Assembly: GCA_964036155.1 (NCBI GenBank)
Contig: OZ038422.1
Coordinates: 45,159,201 to 45,223,200 of the forward strand
Length of the DNA stretch: 64,000 bases
Direction: 5' to 3'
Origin: Diploscapter coronatus
Lineage: Eukaryota; Nematoda; Chromadorea; Rhabditida; Rhabditidae
Part shown: piece by piece, positions 10,198 through 20,820 of the stretch
Layout: each line of letters starts with the position of its first letter
How positions within the stretch are numbered: the stretch's first letter is position 1
Position numbers and translations under genes: made by a program
Notes under the pieces: model-generated
Told to the model about the DNA's origin: nothing
What the model saw: the letters and a program-made list of their open reading frames with translations, nothing else
Databases searched by the model: none

Positions 10198-12836
10198 CTT
10201 TGCAAAGATCTGCCTGAAATATAAATTATGCTTTTTTTTAGAAAAATCTGCAAATTCTGTTAAAATTAGTTCTGTGGAAAGCAAATTAGCAATGAGAAAT
10301 TTAATAAAATTAATGAAACTTCGAATGTATGAAGATCGTTAAAATGAAAAATCGAAACTGTTTTCAAGAATTTAAGACATTGCTAGAGTTCATTTATAAG
10401 AAATTCGTAACGAAACTAAAGATAAAATCTGCACTAGCTGATAGTGTGAAATAAAATCTTGAAATATTTGATTAAAATATTGATACTTGAATCAGTCATA
10501 AAAGAATAGATAAAATCGAAACTGGCAAGAGGGAGAAACGTTCAATGTTGAGAATAAAATGATATGAATCAGGCTTTAGTTGCGCCAAATTGAAAGTATG
10601 GTATTGATTCGAAATTCGGCGATGTGGACCATTACTAATAGGATGAAGATGAACAATTTTCAGAAACGAATTCATATTCTGCCTTCGTCTTTTGACTTTA
10701 GGGACAATGCTTTGATTATTCAGCGTCTGTAACAAAAACACTGACAAATAAAGGCATCTGAAGTTTCGTAATATTTCATGTTTTGAAGGTAAATGAGGAA
10801 AAGTTAGCTAAACCTTACCACAACTGTTTTCTGAAGGATAAATTATCAGTTGATTATAATTATTTCAAAATAAGTTTCGGGTATGGCACATCAACACAAG
10901 AAAGAAGAATATTGAAGTTCGCAAATGGTCAAAAATTTTCAACGAAATCTAAATTTCGAAATATTGCGTGGTTGGAATTTTCGGCGACCGTATCTAGCAG
11001 ATGACATATTTGGGTGAAAGAATACGAGAACTGAGCTGAAAAAGTCTACATAATTATCTGCTTGAATTCAGAAAGAGCAGAAGTCATTTGAAAAAGAATT
11101 CGAAAAGTTTCTTCTTTCAGACGAAATGTAAAGGAATTTCGAAGCAAGTCATTTCGCAGCAGTTTGCGAATCTCCAAATGATGTCTAATTTATTCCTCGA
11201 AAGAAGGAAGACCAATCAGACGCGAATTGTCATTGGCAACGCGGATAGACTCGACTCAGGAACAATGAAGAAAAGAAGTCAGGGTTTTCAAAGAAAATTT
11301 TGTCTAAAAAATTTGATGATACCAAATAGTTTTGAATTTTTTAAACCGATAAAATACTTGAAAATTGTAAATGGTAACGTGATAGATTGGTAGATGAAAG
11401 TAGAAAATGATTCATAAAATTCTCAACTCATCCAAAAAGCAAACTAATCTTGATCAAATGTCGTATAATAGGTTAAGTTTACAAAAGGATGCCTGTAAAA
11501 TGAGTCAAGCCATCGATATTTTACCGATCGGGATTCACGAAAGAGCATCGACGGCATTACTGATGCGTCAACTTCTCATTATAATCGAAAAGAGATTTCA
11601 AAACCGGTCGAATTATTGCAATTTTTAATCTCATATAGAAAGAATGAAAGATGAAATCTCCTACATTACAGGTAAAAAGTTTAATAGATCTGAATCAATA
11701 TCAGGAAACTGTCTAATACGATTTGTGTTAGCATGAAGGTAAACGAATCTGAACAAATATCATGAACTATGGAAAAATGAAGAAAAGCTGGGGTCCTCTA
11801 AATAAATAGAAAACAACTTTTAAAACGATCTTATCTCTTACATTAGAATATTTCATATTAATAATAAAAAATCAGGAGAATAGCGGGTTATTTTCTGGAT
11901 CAAAATTAACATTTTATAAGATGAGAATTGGAGTTACCAGAAATTAAAATGATCAATACAAGATTCGCGAAGCTGATCTATCTTATAGCTAACTCAATGT
12001 CATTTTTCATTGAAAGAGAAATCCGGTGGGAAGGTTGCACATCTGCTAAGTGGTATCATTAAAAATTTTCTCTGACGATTATTTGCATCCTTTTAATTTA
12101 TCAGGAAGAAAACTATTCTCTAACAGTAAAATAATGGCATAGAAAATAAAGTCTGTCTAGAATAAAATTGCACCGCATGATGCAAAAGCATAAAGATCAG
12201 TGCATTTGCATTTCAGAATACGTATGGTCTGGCATAACACCTAATACAGTCTAACCGAGGAATTTATCTGCAGACACGATTTTTCGAAACTCAGATTCAT
12301 CATTCTTCTCTTCCATTTTTCGTCATCGAAGACATAAAGAAATAACGATTTCCAAATATTGACAGAATAAAAGTTTGAATATCCTTTCCTCGTTTTAGAT
12401 GTGCAGACGAAGCAAAGTCATTCTAATAGTTTCATATGCAAAATGCCAAAATCTTCGATACGAACTAAGCTGATTGCGGTGTGAAATGACGATAAAATGA
12501 AATAATATGGCGCAATAAATTATTATGAATTGAGTCTTCACATTCAGGATGAGTCAATCTATGAATCAACCAAGTTTATTACAAATTTTCGTCGTTTAGT
12601 TTGCACATAAATGACGTTTTCTAATCAAAAATAGCTAACTAAATCGATAATCGATTGTGATTTCCGAATCCCCGAGGATAAATAATGAGCATAGCTTTTA
12701 ACTAGTCAAGTCTAATAATCCGTGAATATTTGAAAGCTCTGTTGAAACAAAAACAATAGATGAATGAATTAGCCAGAAAAGTGTCATAAAATAAATTTTC
12801 TAAACATTCTAGTTAATGCACAGTCATTCTTCCAAA
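10198..12836. other. 2.6 kb intergenic, no convincing gene
   Basis: Very AT-rich. Plus-strand open frames at 10783-11004, 11088-11393 and 11407-11628 and a minus frame at 10496-10747 are Lys/Asn/Phe-rich without recognisable motifs or splice-site support. No RNA gene or repeat was seen. Confidence 0.4.
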
Positions 12837-15823
12837 TTATGCAATTTCTTGGTGATTTTGTTCGTTTTCCTTCTCCATTTCAACACTTTGCGCTTCAACT
12901 TCGGGCATCATGTTGGCGTTTCTGAGCAGAGACACGATGTCAACAGGTCGGTTGTCGGAGAAGTGAGTCAGCGCAATTAGTTGATCATTAGTTTTGTCAG
13001 CCTTTAATTTTAGAAATTTGAAAAACGAGAAAACAAATCAATTTATCTCACCTTCTGATCGAGAAAAGTCCATAGTGCCAAGGTCTGTAAGTAGTAGGGA
13101 TGATCCAATCCGAAACACACCTCGAAAATGTTCATCGCATCAAATGCATACGGGGCTGCCTGAAAATAAAAAAACCATTTTTCGACAAAACATTTTTTGT
13201 ACTTCATCTCGTTGTCCTTTCTCGATGAGTGTTTTGATGATATGCAGAAGTTGGTATCCCACATGACGGTCTGCTTTCGGGAAGCACCTAAAATTTCCCA
13301 AAATTAGAATAATTCGTATTTGCTACGATTCTGATTCTGACATTTTGTAATCTGAATCAGGAGGAGAACGATTATTTTTGTCAAATTTTCTGGAAATTGC
13401 AATTCGAAAAATCAGTATCAATGTTCTGCATAATTTAATCTCGGTATAATAAGGTTGTCAACATTCTAACATTTTATAATTGCTGTAGATTTCCTTGTGC
13501 ATGGAACTTATCGTTTCTACAGTCAATTGGCCAGTTAATTGCATCAGAGCCGTTCGCAATCTTGAAACATAGACATTCGTTGGATGGAGAAGGTTTTCTG
13601 CCTTTGAAAGAAGATCTTTGATCTGAAAGTAAATAATTGAAAAATTTTTAATTAGAAAATTGGTAGTCAGGAAAACGAGTTACGGTAAAAATGCATTATT
13701 CAATATCTTCAACTTCAAATTGTCGTAAATATTATTGGGATTTTAGATTGAACAACAGACAACGAATGAAAATTCAACCAAGCGCATTCAAATCATACCA
13801 GAAAATTATACACACAACTCAAGGACTCACATTGTTCTTCTGAAAATTATCATTCTCTATGCTAAAGGGGAAAATGTTATCAGTTACAAAGAGAAAGGGA
13901 AGTTCTTGCAAATGGGAATAGCGAAATTATGTTATTATGTTCGAGGATTGGACATTATTCATTTTTAACAATTTGATGCAAAAGGGAAATTATGGGGAAT
14001 AGTTTATTTTTATATTCTAAAAAATGCTACTTACGACTTCTGCCGGACAATTCGGATCAAATCTTGTTGGCAGGAATTTCATCAGTTCTTGAGCCTGAAA
14101 GATAAAACGACATCTTTTCTCAATTACAATTTTCTCAACCTCTTTAACTCTAGTTTCTTCAGTGACGGTTTTACATTTCTGGCAGGCAATGGAGCATGGC
14201 TCTTCGGCTTCGGAGGTCATCTTCAAAATTGTTTCTTCCACTTTTATTTCGCATAAATTCCTACTAATGGTTCATCGCAGCAGGAATTTCTGCATTTGAT
14301 GGTTGTGAGAAGATCGTCTTCAGGATCGGCGCACCGAGTGCACATGCAGTCGAAATACCATCGGGTCTGGAAATTAATTATTAAAATAGATTTATTAAAA
14401 AAACATTTTACAGGAATATACATTAAAAAACTATGATTTATTCCTAGTTTAATTACAATACCTTCAAATCCTTCCTCCTCATGTACTTGCTTCTGCCAAC
14501 GTCGATGTACGAAATGAATGCCTCATTTGGGTCTGAGGCATCGACACCAATTACCAATGGTCTCAAACAGACTCTAAACAAAAAAACAACATGAAAATTA
14601 AAGAGATTATCCTTTCCCTCGAAACTATTCAATTCATAATATTTTCATCATTTCTTCCGATGAGCAGGAAACATCAACTAACCTGTATCCATCAAAAACG
14701 ATAGTGCAAGTAGGTCTGCATGAATGGTTGTATTTCGAAATTCCTAGGATTGTAACGTTCATAGCTTAATTGGAAAACATTTACCCAAATCCAGAGCCAT
14801 TCCGATTTCAGTACCAGCGTTAGTGTGTATGCTGTGAGAATTGATCGCTGCCTTGCAGAAAACATCGAAGAAATCATCTTTCGACACCATTTCTTCCTTA
14901 CGAAAAGCAGAAGTTTTGGTGTAGATTTTCTCGAAGTGCTCCATCTTTTCGGGATCGTTTCTGAAAAATTTTGAACTGTAAGAGTTACTTAAAAAACTAA
15001 TCATTAGGTTGAGATAAACTTGTAAAAAGTCATGAGTTCATCTTCTCATGCATTGTTCATTTTTCATTTTAATGAGTAATTATTGCATTTCAAAACTTCG
15101 TAACTTAAAAAATGTTACAAGTTGATTCAAAGAATTTTCAATTTTCTAAAGCAGCAAACCGAATATCATCCTTGTGATCGACGAGCGAAGAGAATTTCCT
15201 TTCCTTTTCCCATCCAAACTTGTCGCCATTTAGCTTCAGAAATACGACTTTGTCGACGATTTTCGATAGAAACAGCACTTCTGTTAAAGGAAGATTGGGA
15301 AAACTCTAAAGAAATAAGAAGGGAAATATTTTCCTTCGAATAATTCTCACAGTTTTGAGTCTCCTACATTCAGGTCGATGGACTTTCCAGGCCAGTCTCT
15401 GACAGTCTTTACAACAATAACGAACAAAATCACATCTGAAATGAAGATTCTCTCTTCTTTATCAGAAACAGAATTATATTATTTCTCGAAAATATTTTTT
15501 CTTCTTCACTAATCAAAAATAGCGAAGAGAAATCTGCAAGTCTCAGGAGGAAATCAATCGATTTCAAATGAATATTTGTCAAAATGAATAGTTATTGACC
15601 CAGCACATTTGAGTAGCTTCTGTCCTTGTGGCGCAGCCCTCATGCAATGCGAACAAAACGATTCGACCTGTGGGTTGTTGACCTGAGTGACGAAGGGATG
15701 CTCGAATATCTTCAAGTATTTCATCGCTTCATCAGTTTATTCCCAAAGTACCTTGATTCTGGCATGAATTGACGATATTTCCTGCTTGTCTCTGATAAAT
15801 TTATCATCGGTGGATGGAGCCAT
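12837..15823 (-). CDS. SMYD-type MYND/SET-domain lysine methyltransferase
   Basis: Fourteen exons, 5' to 3': 15752-15823, 15600-15709, 15351-15435, 15160-15305, 14785-14960, 14683-14764, 14462-14573, 14265-14366, 14128-14220, 14035-14094, 13471-13622, 13203-13287, 13052-13159, 12837-13001; 515 aa, all junctions in phase. A MYND zinc finger lies at residues 43-84 with all eight ligands (C43, C46, C59, C62, C68, C72, H80, C84). The SET core follows with NHSC at 209-212, SYID near 245-248 and a post-SET CMCTRC at 268-273. A helical C-terminal part resembles the SMYD TPR-like domain (LRTALMQLTGQL, AFDAMNIFEVCFGLDHP). The family methylates histone and non-histone lysines using SAM. The N-terminal SET half normally starts with a Gly-x-Gly segment before MYND. 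I do not see it in the first 42 residues, so an upstream exon may be missing or the motif is lost. Start at 15823 is therefore less certain than the rest. Confidence 0.9.
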
Positions 15824-16511
15824 TTCAGTCGATCTGAAGTTCCAGAATAAATTCCCCCTCTGATATACTTTTCATTCTCTTCTCTGAAAATTAACATGGC
15901 GAAAAAGAAAAATGAAGATGAAAATACAGTATTACTCAAAGAATGATTAGATAAGTGATAATGACTACATGAGAAATGGATAATTCATCAAGATCAAAAT
16001 GAAATTGATGACTTGGGGAAGGAGTCAAAGAATCCCGAGAAATGGGGGAATGCCTTGTCATCCTTTCAGCTCATATCGAAGATGATGGACAGCCCTACCT
16101 GCAGAGACAGAGCTGCAAAGCAGCAGAGGAAAAGAGTTGTAATCTTCCCGCAGTCATTTTCATTTCCCCTCCCTTCTTCTTCTTCTTCTTCTATGTTCTT
16201 GCAGTTGAGGAGGTGTCATATTTCAGAATCACTGCAATACGAAAAGATAGTAGTGTTTTCTGGAAAAGTTTACCATTCTTAGGAAAACTCGTTAGAATTT
16301 TAATTCATGAAGCGAAAAAGTGCAGTTACTTCAAACTTTCAGAATAAGATCAGCAAAGTTAAGAAGCATTATTCCAGCCGGGGTCGGGCGGAAGTCAATT
16401 TAGAAAATTTGAAACCGAAACTTTCGCCCACCCCTGGTTCCGACTCATCATAATCGCTATTTTCTGGCGACAACAATATGATGCTATGAACTATGTTTTT
16501 CTACGATATGA
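15824..16511. other. 5' flank of the SMYD-like gene
   Basis: Contains the upstream region of the minus-strand methyltransferase gene. The SMYD frame is open for another 48 nt above its ATG, back to a TGA, so some N-terminal coding here is possible. No independent gene was seen. Confidence 0.4.
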
Positions 16512-16742
16512 TTAGAGTTTCCAAGTTCCGCCCCCCTTACAGAAAAGCGTTTGTGGTAGAAGCGTGATAATTTGAAGCGGAGATTTTGGGAAAGAAGTAT
16601 CCTTCAAACCTAAAATGTCTAAAAAAAAATCCAACCTAGATCGACGATAAACCTGATAAAATAGTTCTGTGCAAAAAATCAGAACAAAATAGCCGCACAC
16701 AATCAGCCACAAGCAATATTTCGTTTGCGAAAATGTGTTCAT
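16512..16742 (-). CDS. small possible membrane protein (hypothetical)
   Basis: A 76-codon frame on the minus strand begins MNTFSQTKYC and then has one strong hydrophobic helix (LWLIVCGYFVLIFC) followed by a basic stretch (VYRRSR), a typical signal-anchor arrangement. An internal GT...AG pair (CAG|GTTTATC to TTTTTTTAG) could be a 35-nt intron, so the downstream part is uncertain. I recognise no family. It may be a first exon whose continuation was not found, or chance. Confidence 0.3.
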   Translation of the reverse strand: MNTFSQTKYCLWLIVCGYFVLIFCTELFYQVYRRSRLDFFLDILGLKDTSFPKSPLQIITLLPQTLFCKGGGTWKL

Positions 16743-17677
16743 TTTGGGTGACGGATTTTGCTATTTTTATCAAAAAATTTTATTTTTTGGTAACTTAGAT
16801 TTGTCGCGACATCGCGTCTGACGAATTGTGTGCAAAGTGAGAAAGCAACCCCTTACACCCTCCTAATCCTATAGCCTAGTTCGTCTGGTTGTGACAAATC
16901 CAAATAGCTTTTTAAAACTAAATGTTTCGGAAAATCAATTTTACTATCCCTGATCAATATCAAATAATCAGAGAAATTTAGCTGACACTCGATGACGCTC
17001 CAAAGCTAGCTGAAGAAGTGCGCGAGAAGATGCTCAAAGTTTACGAGACAATCAGTGAGGAAGCTCGTCGTAAAATGGAAGCAAAAGGCATCAAAACTGC
17101 TTTCAAACATCAATAAATTATTCAAATTTCTAGACTTTGATTTTGAAATTTGAAATCAACGATCACAGCACACAAATCAACAGATCAATTTTGACTGACA
17201 AACACATAAAACCTAGACGGGAATGTACACCTCCGCTTATAGACAATCCAAGCTAATCTTTGCCCTGTGCTCATGTTCCGAACTTATTTCATTGTTCCGG
17301 TCCAATTCGGCTAATAGTGTTGATTCTCTTCCCTCTTGATTGAGTTAAATCTCTAAGTCCGTCAACTGTTGAACTAGCTGTTAGAAGAATCCGTCTATGG
17401 CAGATCCGGCAGCAATCATAAAGTAAACTTGTGTTTGTCCTGCTTTCAATTCGCTTGATGTTTATTTTTTGTTTCGTCGGATGAGCTTACGGATATACTT
17501 TCTTTTTCTCGCATTGTTCGCCGTTAGCTCAATACACAGATCCTATATCCGTATCACTATTTTAGAATTTTCTGGATGAGTGTGAAAACCAGGATAGGGA
17601 TGAGTTCGGTGGATTTGTTTGCTCAGAAGGCCAATCACACACGGAAGAGACTGGTGTTGGGAAATCAAGAAATTCGC
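16743..17677. other. intergenic around the orphan exon, upstream of the secreted-protein cluster
   Basis: Apart from the orphan exon at 16982-17116 I see no gene. The last part (17450-17680) is the upstream region of the TATA-driven gene at 17779. Confidence 0.4.
16982..17116 (+). CDS. orphan 3' exon of an unrecognised gene
   Basis: Directly behind an AATTTAG acceptor a 44-codon frame reads LTLDDAPKLAEEVREKMLKV, YETISEEARRKMEAKGIKTA and FKHQ, then TAA. The composition (amphipathic, Glu/Lys/Ala-rich helix) is quite unlike the surrounding AT-driven frames. A stop codon lies immediately upstream in frame, so it must be spliced to an earlier exon. I could not find that exon between 16743 and 16981. 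It may be the last exon of a small helical secreted protein, or a gene remnant. Confidence 0.4.
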   Translation: MTLDDAPKLAEEVREKMLKVYETISEEARRKMEAKGIKTAFKHQ

Positions 17678-17685
17678 TATAAATA
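17678..17685 (+). promoter_or_regulatory. TATA box of the Gly/Pro/Gln repeat gene
   Basis: TATAAATA lies 101 bp before the ATG at 17779 in otherwise moderate-GC sequence. The gene at 20821 has an equivalent TATA box, which suggests strong regulated expression of these secreted proteins. Confidence 0.6.
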
Positions 17686-17778
17686 CGGGCAAGGTTGGTT
17701 CGTTCGACGAGCAGCTTTCATTCGAACATTCTCCAATTATTCATTCCTACTTCCAGTAATCATCACTTCAGCTTTCAG

Positions 17779-18668
17779 ATGAAGTCTCTTCTTGTCGCTC
17801 TCCTCGGCGCTTTCGTCATCGCTGTTCTCGCAGCCCCAGCTCCGCCGCCCCAGGGTGGTCAGCAGCCAACACAGGGAGGTAACATGCAACCACCCCCACA
17901 GGTATGATAGTAAAAGTCGAAGATTTGTTTATAGATATATTCTAGGGCGGCCAGCAGCCAGGACAGGGAGGTAACATGCCACCACCCCCACAGGTATGAT
18001 AGTAAAAGTCGAAGATTTGTTTATAAGTATATTCTAGGGAGGCCAGCAGCCAGGACAGGGAGGTAACATGCCACCACCTCCACCTCAGGCATGATAATAA
18101 AACCGAAGATTTATTTATAAATTATTTTAGGGCGGTCAGCAGCCAACACAGGGCCAAAATGGTCAGAATCCTCCTCCTCCTCCACCACCCCAGGTATGAT
18201 AATAAAAAATCTGATTTGGCTCATCAATGGACTTAAGGGCGGCCAGCAGCCAGGACAGGGAGGTAACATGCCACCACCTCCACCTCAGGTATGATAATAA
18301 AAGTCGAAGATTTGTTCATAAATATACTTTAGGGAGGCCAGCAGCCAGGACAAGGAGGTCAACCACCAATGGTAAGTGATTTGTTTCTTCAATTTTTATG
18401 AGCTTTTATGTCAGACAAAATCAAGAATGAATTTAAGGGCGGCCAGCAGCCAGAACAAGGACAGAATGGCCAGAATCCTCCTCCTCCCCCTCCACCTCAG
18501 GTATGATAATGAAAGCCGAAGATTTGTTTATAAATATATTTTAGGGTGGCCAGCAGCCAGGACAGGGAGGAAACCAGAACCCCCCTCCTCCACAGGTTTG
18601 ATAATCATAGCCTAGTTTTACTCACGAATGGACTTAAGGGCGGTGAGCAGCCAGTACCAGCTTATTAG
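17779..18668 (+). CDS. secreted Gly/Gln/Pro-repeat protein from tandem mini-exons
   Basis: Nine exons, all phase 0: 17779-17901, 17946-17993, 18038-18088, 18131-18193, 18238-18288, 18333-18371, 18438-18500, 18545-18595, 18639-18668; 172 aa. Exon 1 encodes a signal peptide (MKSLLVALLGAFVIAVLA) and the first repeat. Every later exon starts with Gly-Gly-(Gln/Glu)-Gln-Pro and most end in a Pro run plus Gln, e.g. GGQQPGQGGNMPPPPQ. Two exons carry a variant unit with GQNGQNPPPPPPPQ. The last is GGEQPVPAY-stop. Introns are near-copies of each other and begin with stop codons in frame. Intron 3 has a GC donor. AATAAA lies at about 18731. The composition suggests an extracellular structural, gel or glue protein (cuticle, eggshell or gland); this is inference. 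ATG 17779 sits directly behind GCTTTCAG, a likely trans-splice acceptor. Confidence 0.85.
17902..18638 (+). repeat. tandem exon-intron repeat array
   Basis: Eight consecutive units, each an intron followed by a 30-63 nt exon. Six introns are 42-44 nt and share GTATGATA(G/A)TAAAAGTCGAAGATTTGTTTATA or close variants, including one GC donor; two differ more (18194-18237 and the longer 18372-18437). The repeat unit is therefore a whole exon plus its intron, so any unit can be duplicated or deleted without breaking frame or splicing. Confidence 0.85.
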
Positions 18669-19235
18669 ACGTTTATTTTCTCTCATTCTTGGACAGTCAT
18701 TTTTGATAAAATTTCGAAATTTATATTTGATCAATAAACTTCTGTATTGAATTGAATTTGTAAATGTTCCATCTTTTAGAAAAGTGACGGTTTTTTTTGC
18801 CTAAAAAGTCGCACTTTTTCTAGCAGCAGCAGCAGATCTAGTCGCACTTTTTGAGGCAAAAGTGGCACTTGGTTTTTTTGAGGTCGTGCTAGGCGTTAAT
18901 TACTCAATTATTTTTAATTGTAGGTAATTGAATTTCTACATAATAATCAAGTAGAGATCAAGGGTAGCACGACCATATAAAATTTATAACACTTGCTCTT
19001 TATTTTGCTGTCTTTTCATGCGTTTGAAAGAGGGATAGCTCGTGCTTCTTTTTGAAAAAGCCACGCTTTTTGAAGAAAGAAGTGCGACTTCGAAGTTAGT
19101 GCTTCTTAGGCACAAAATACCGCCACTGATATTCTGGAGAAATTTGAGTACTTTATTGATAAGATAAAAGAGTTACGAAATAATCATAATTTTGAAAACG
19201 GAATTAACGAATTTCAGATATATAACATCTTGCAG
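18669..19235. other. spacer; possible degraded 5' end of the next gene
   Basis: After the poly(A) signal near 18731 there is an AT-rich spacer with several repeats of GTCGCACTTTTT-like sequence (about 18806-18850) and its complement-like AAGTGCGACTTCG at 19080. Just before 19235 a stretch TTTTGAAAACG resembles the end of intron 1 of the related gene at 20821, but no signal-peptide exon is found. Confidence 0.45.
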
Positions 19236-19779
19236 ATCTCGAAGGATAGCATTTCAACATTTCAGAGAAATCAATTCGCAACTGATTCTTTCGATGGAAA
19301 TGGTAATTTCCCTGATTGGACCAGGCAAAGTGGAAATGAAGGCAGAAGATTCTCGAAGCAACCATTTGGCAACAATAACAATAACAACAACGGCAACGGC
19401 AATGCAAATGGATTCAATCAAAGAGGACAATTCTCTGGGCGATTAGGCAACAACAATGTGGATGGATCGAGTGAAGAAGAAAGACAAACGGTGGGAGGAT
19501 CCTCGGACAGATCGAATCAGAATGGGAACAGCTTCGGCAGAAATGGAGGGCAGAACCAAAGAGGAGGATTCGGGGGATTCTCGGGCGGATTCAACTCAAA
19601 TCGAAACGGCAATGGACTTGGAAGCAGCAATTTCCCAGGCAAATTCGCATTATTTTTAGAATTTTTAACTGGTTTAAATTTCAGGTTTCGGTAGAGGAAG
19701 TAACTTCAATGGAAATAGCGATAGATCTTTAGGGTCTTTCGGACAGAGTCAAGGATTCGGCAACTTTGGAGGATATTGA
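19236..19779 (+). CDS. Asn/Gly-rich secreted-type protein lacking a recognisable first exon
   Basis: Two exons, 19236-19638 and 19685-19779, joined by an intron with a GC donor (CCAG|GCAAAT). The frame encodes RNQFATDSFDGNGNFPDW, an Asn run, then Gly/Asn/Arg/Ser-rich repeats (NQRGGFGGFSGGF, RNGNGLGSSNF) and ends GSFGQSQGFGNFGGY-stop. The C terminus (GFGNFGGY) and the Arg-x-Gln-Phe start of the mature region match the gene at 20821 (GFGNIGRF and NRQFSPE), so the two are paralogues. No ATG with a signal peptide is seen upstream. The gene is either broken at its 5' end or has a distant first exon. Confidence 0.6.
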
Positions 19780-20745
19780 AATTGAATAATGATCTCGATG
19801 ATTTATTCTTGTAAATATTGTATAAAATACATTATTGGGCTAATCAATTTGTTCTTGATTCATTTACATAAATCATCGAATTCTTAAATTGTTCACGAGT
19901 GTTGATTGAAGAAAAGTTACCCTTATACAAATTAAGATAAGTGTAAAAAATACTATTTTAATTGGAAAGAAATGACTATTATTTTATGTTTTCTTCAGTG
20001 CTTATATTAGCTGTGAAATAATATAACCGTCATTCGACAACCTTCGAACGATGAGCTAATCGTGAATTACAACGAAACAAAATTATCGTCATTACGTTCC
20101 AATTGAAATGCCTTAACTGTTTCGAATTCGATTTTCGTTTCCTGTGAACGTATTTTGAAAAGTATATAAATGAATATAAGGTATAAAACTATTTCTGTTA
20201 TTATTGTCATGAAAAATGACAAAGCTAAGGTTAAAGAAAAATGTTTCCAGTTATCTAAATGAGAACATCATATTTGGATGTACAAATCATAAAGCATGCC
20301 TTGAGTTATAAATTTGAGCAAAGAAAATAACAGCTCGTGGAAATTAACTAAAAGTCTTTATTCGCCAAACCTAAATTTTAAATATTCTAAACGATTTAAA
20401 CTTTACAAAATATAAACAAGGTTCAGCTATCGATGAATCATTTCATTCAAGGGTAAGATATCCTGATCAAACATTGCAAGAAGTGTTCTGATGTGTGAGT
20501 CATGCTACCGATTTTAATATTTGATCTGATTATTTCAGTTTTCAGTGCATCTTTAACCCCACTTTTACCCATTCTCTCTCTCAAATTGCGTGTTATTTTC
20601 CGACCAGTCTCAATCATCACTAGATCAGTGCCATTCACTAGGCTGCACTATGTTGCTGGCAGTGGGTTGGGAGACAGGCTCTGCCCCCACCATTTAGCCC
20701 CTTGTTTAGACAGAAATGGCAACGAACATCCATGACACATCTACC
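19780..20745. other. intergenic, upstream region of the next secreted-protein gene
   Basis: AT-rich. The segment 20640-20745 is GC-richer and precedes the TATA box at 20746. No other gene recognised. Confidence 0.45.
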
Positions 20746-20753
20746 TATAAAAG
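20746..20753 (+). promoter_or_regulatory. TATA box of the Gly/Arg/Gln-rich secreted gene
   Basis: TATAAAAG, 75 bp before the ATG at 20821. Confidence 0.65.
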
Positions 20754-20820
20754 GCACCTCAAAAGAATGTCATTCATCCTCCAATATTCAATTGCTCTAA
20801 ATCAATTCTAAAATTTCAAA

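Noticed and set aside
14220..14264. Apparent frameshift in the SMYD-like gene between two exons
   Set aside because: A 44-nt intron (GTAGGA to TTTTGAAG) with correct splice sites joins the two frames in phase, so no frameshift is needed.
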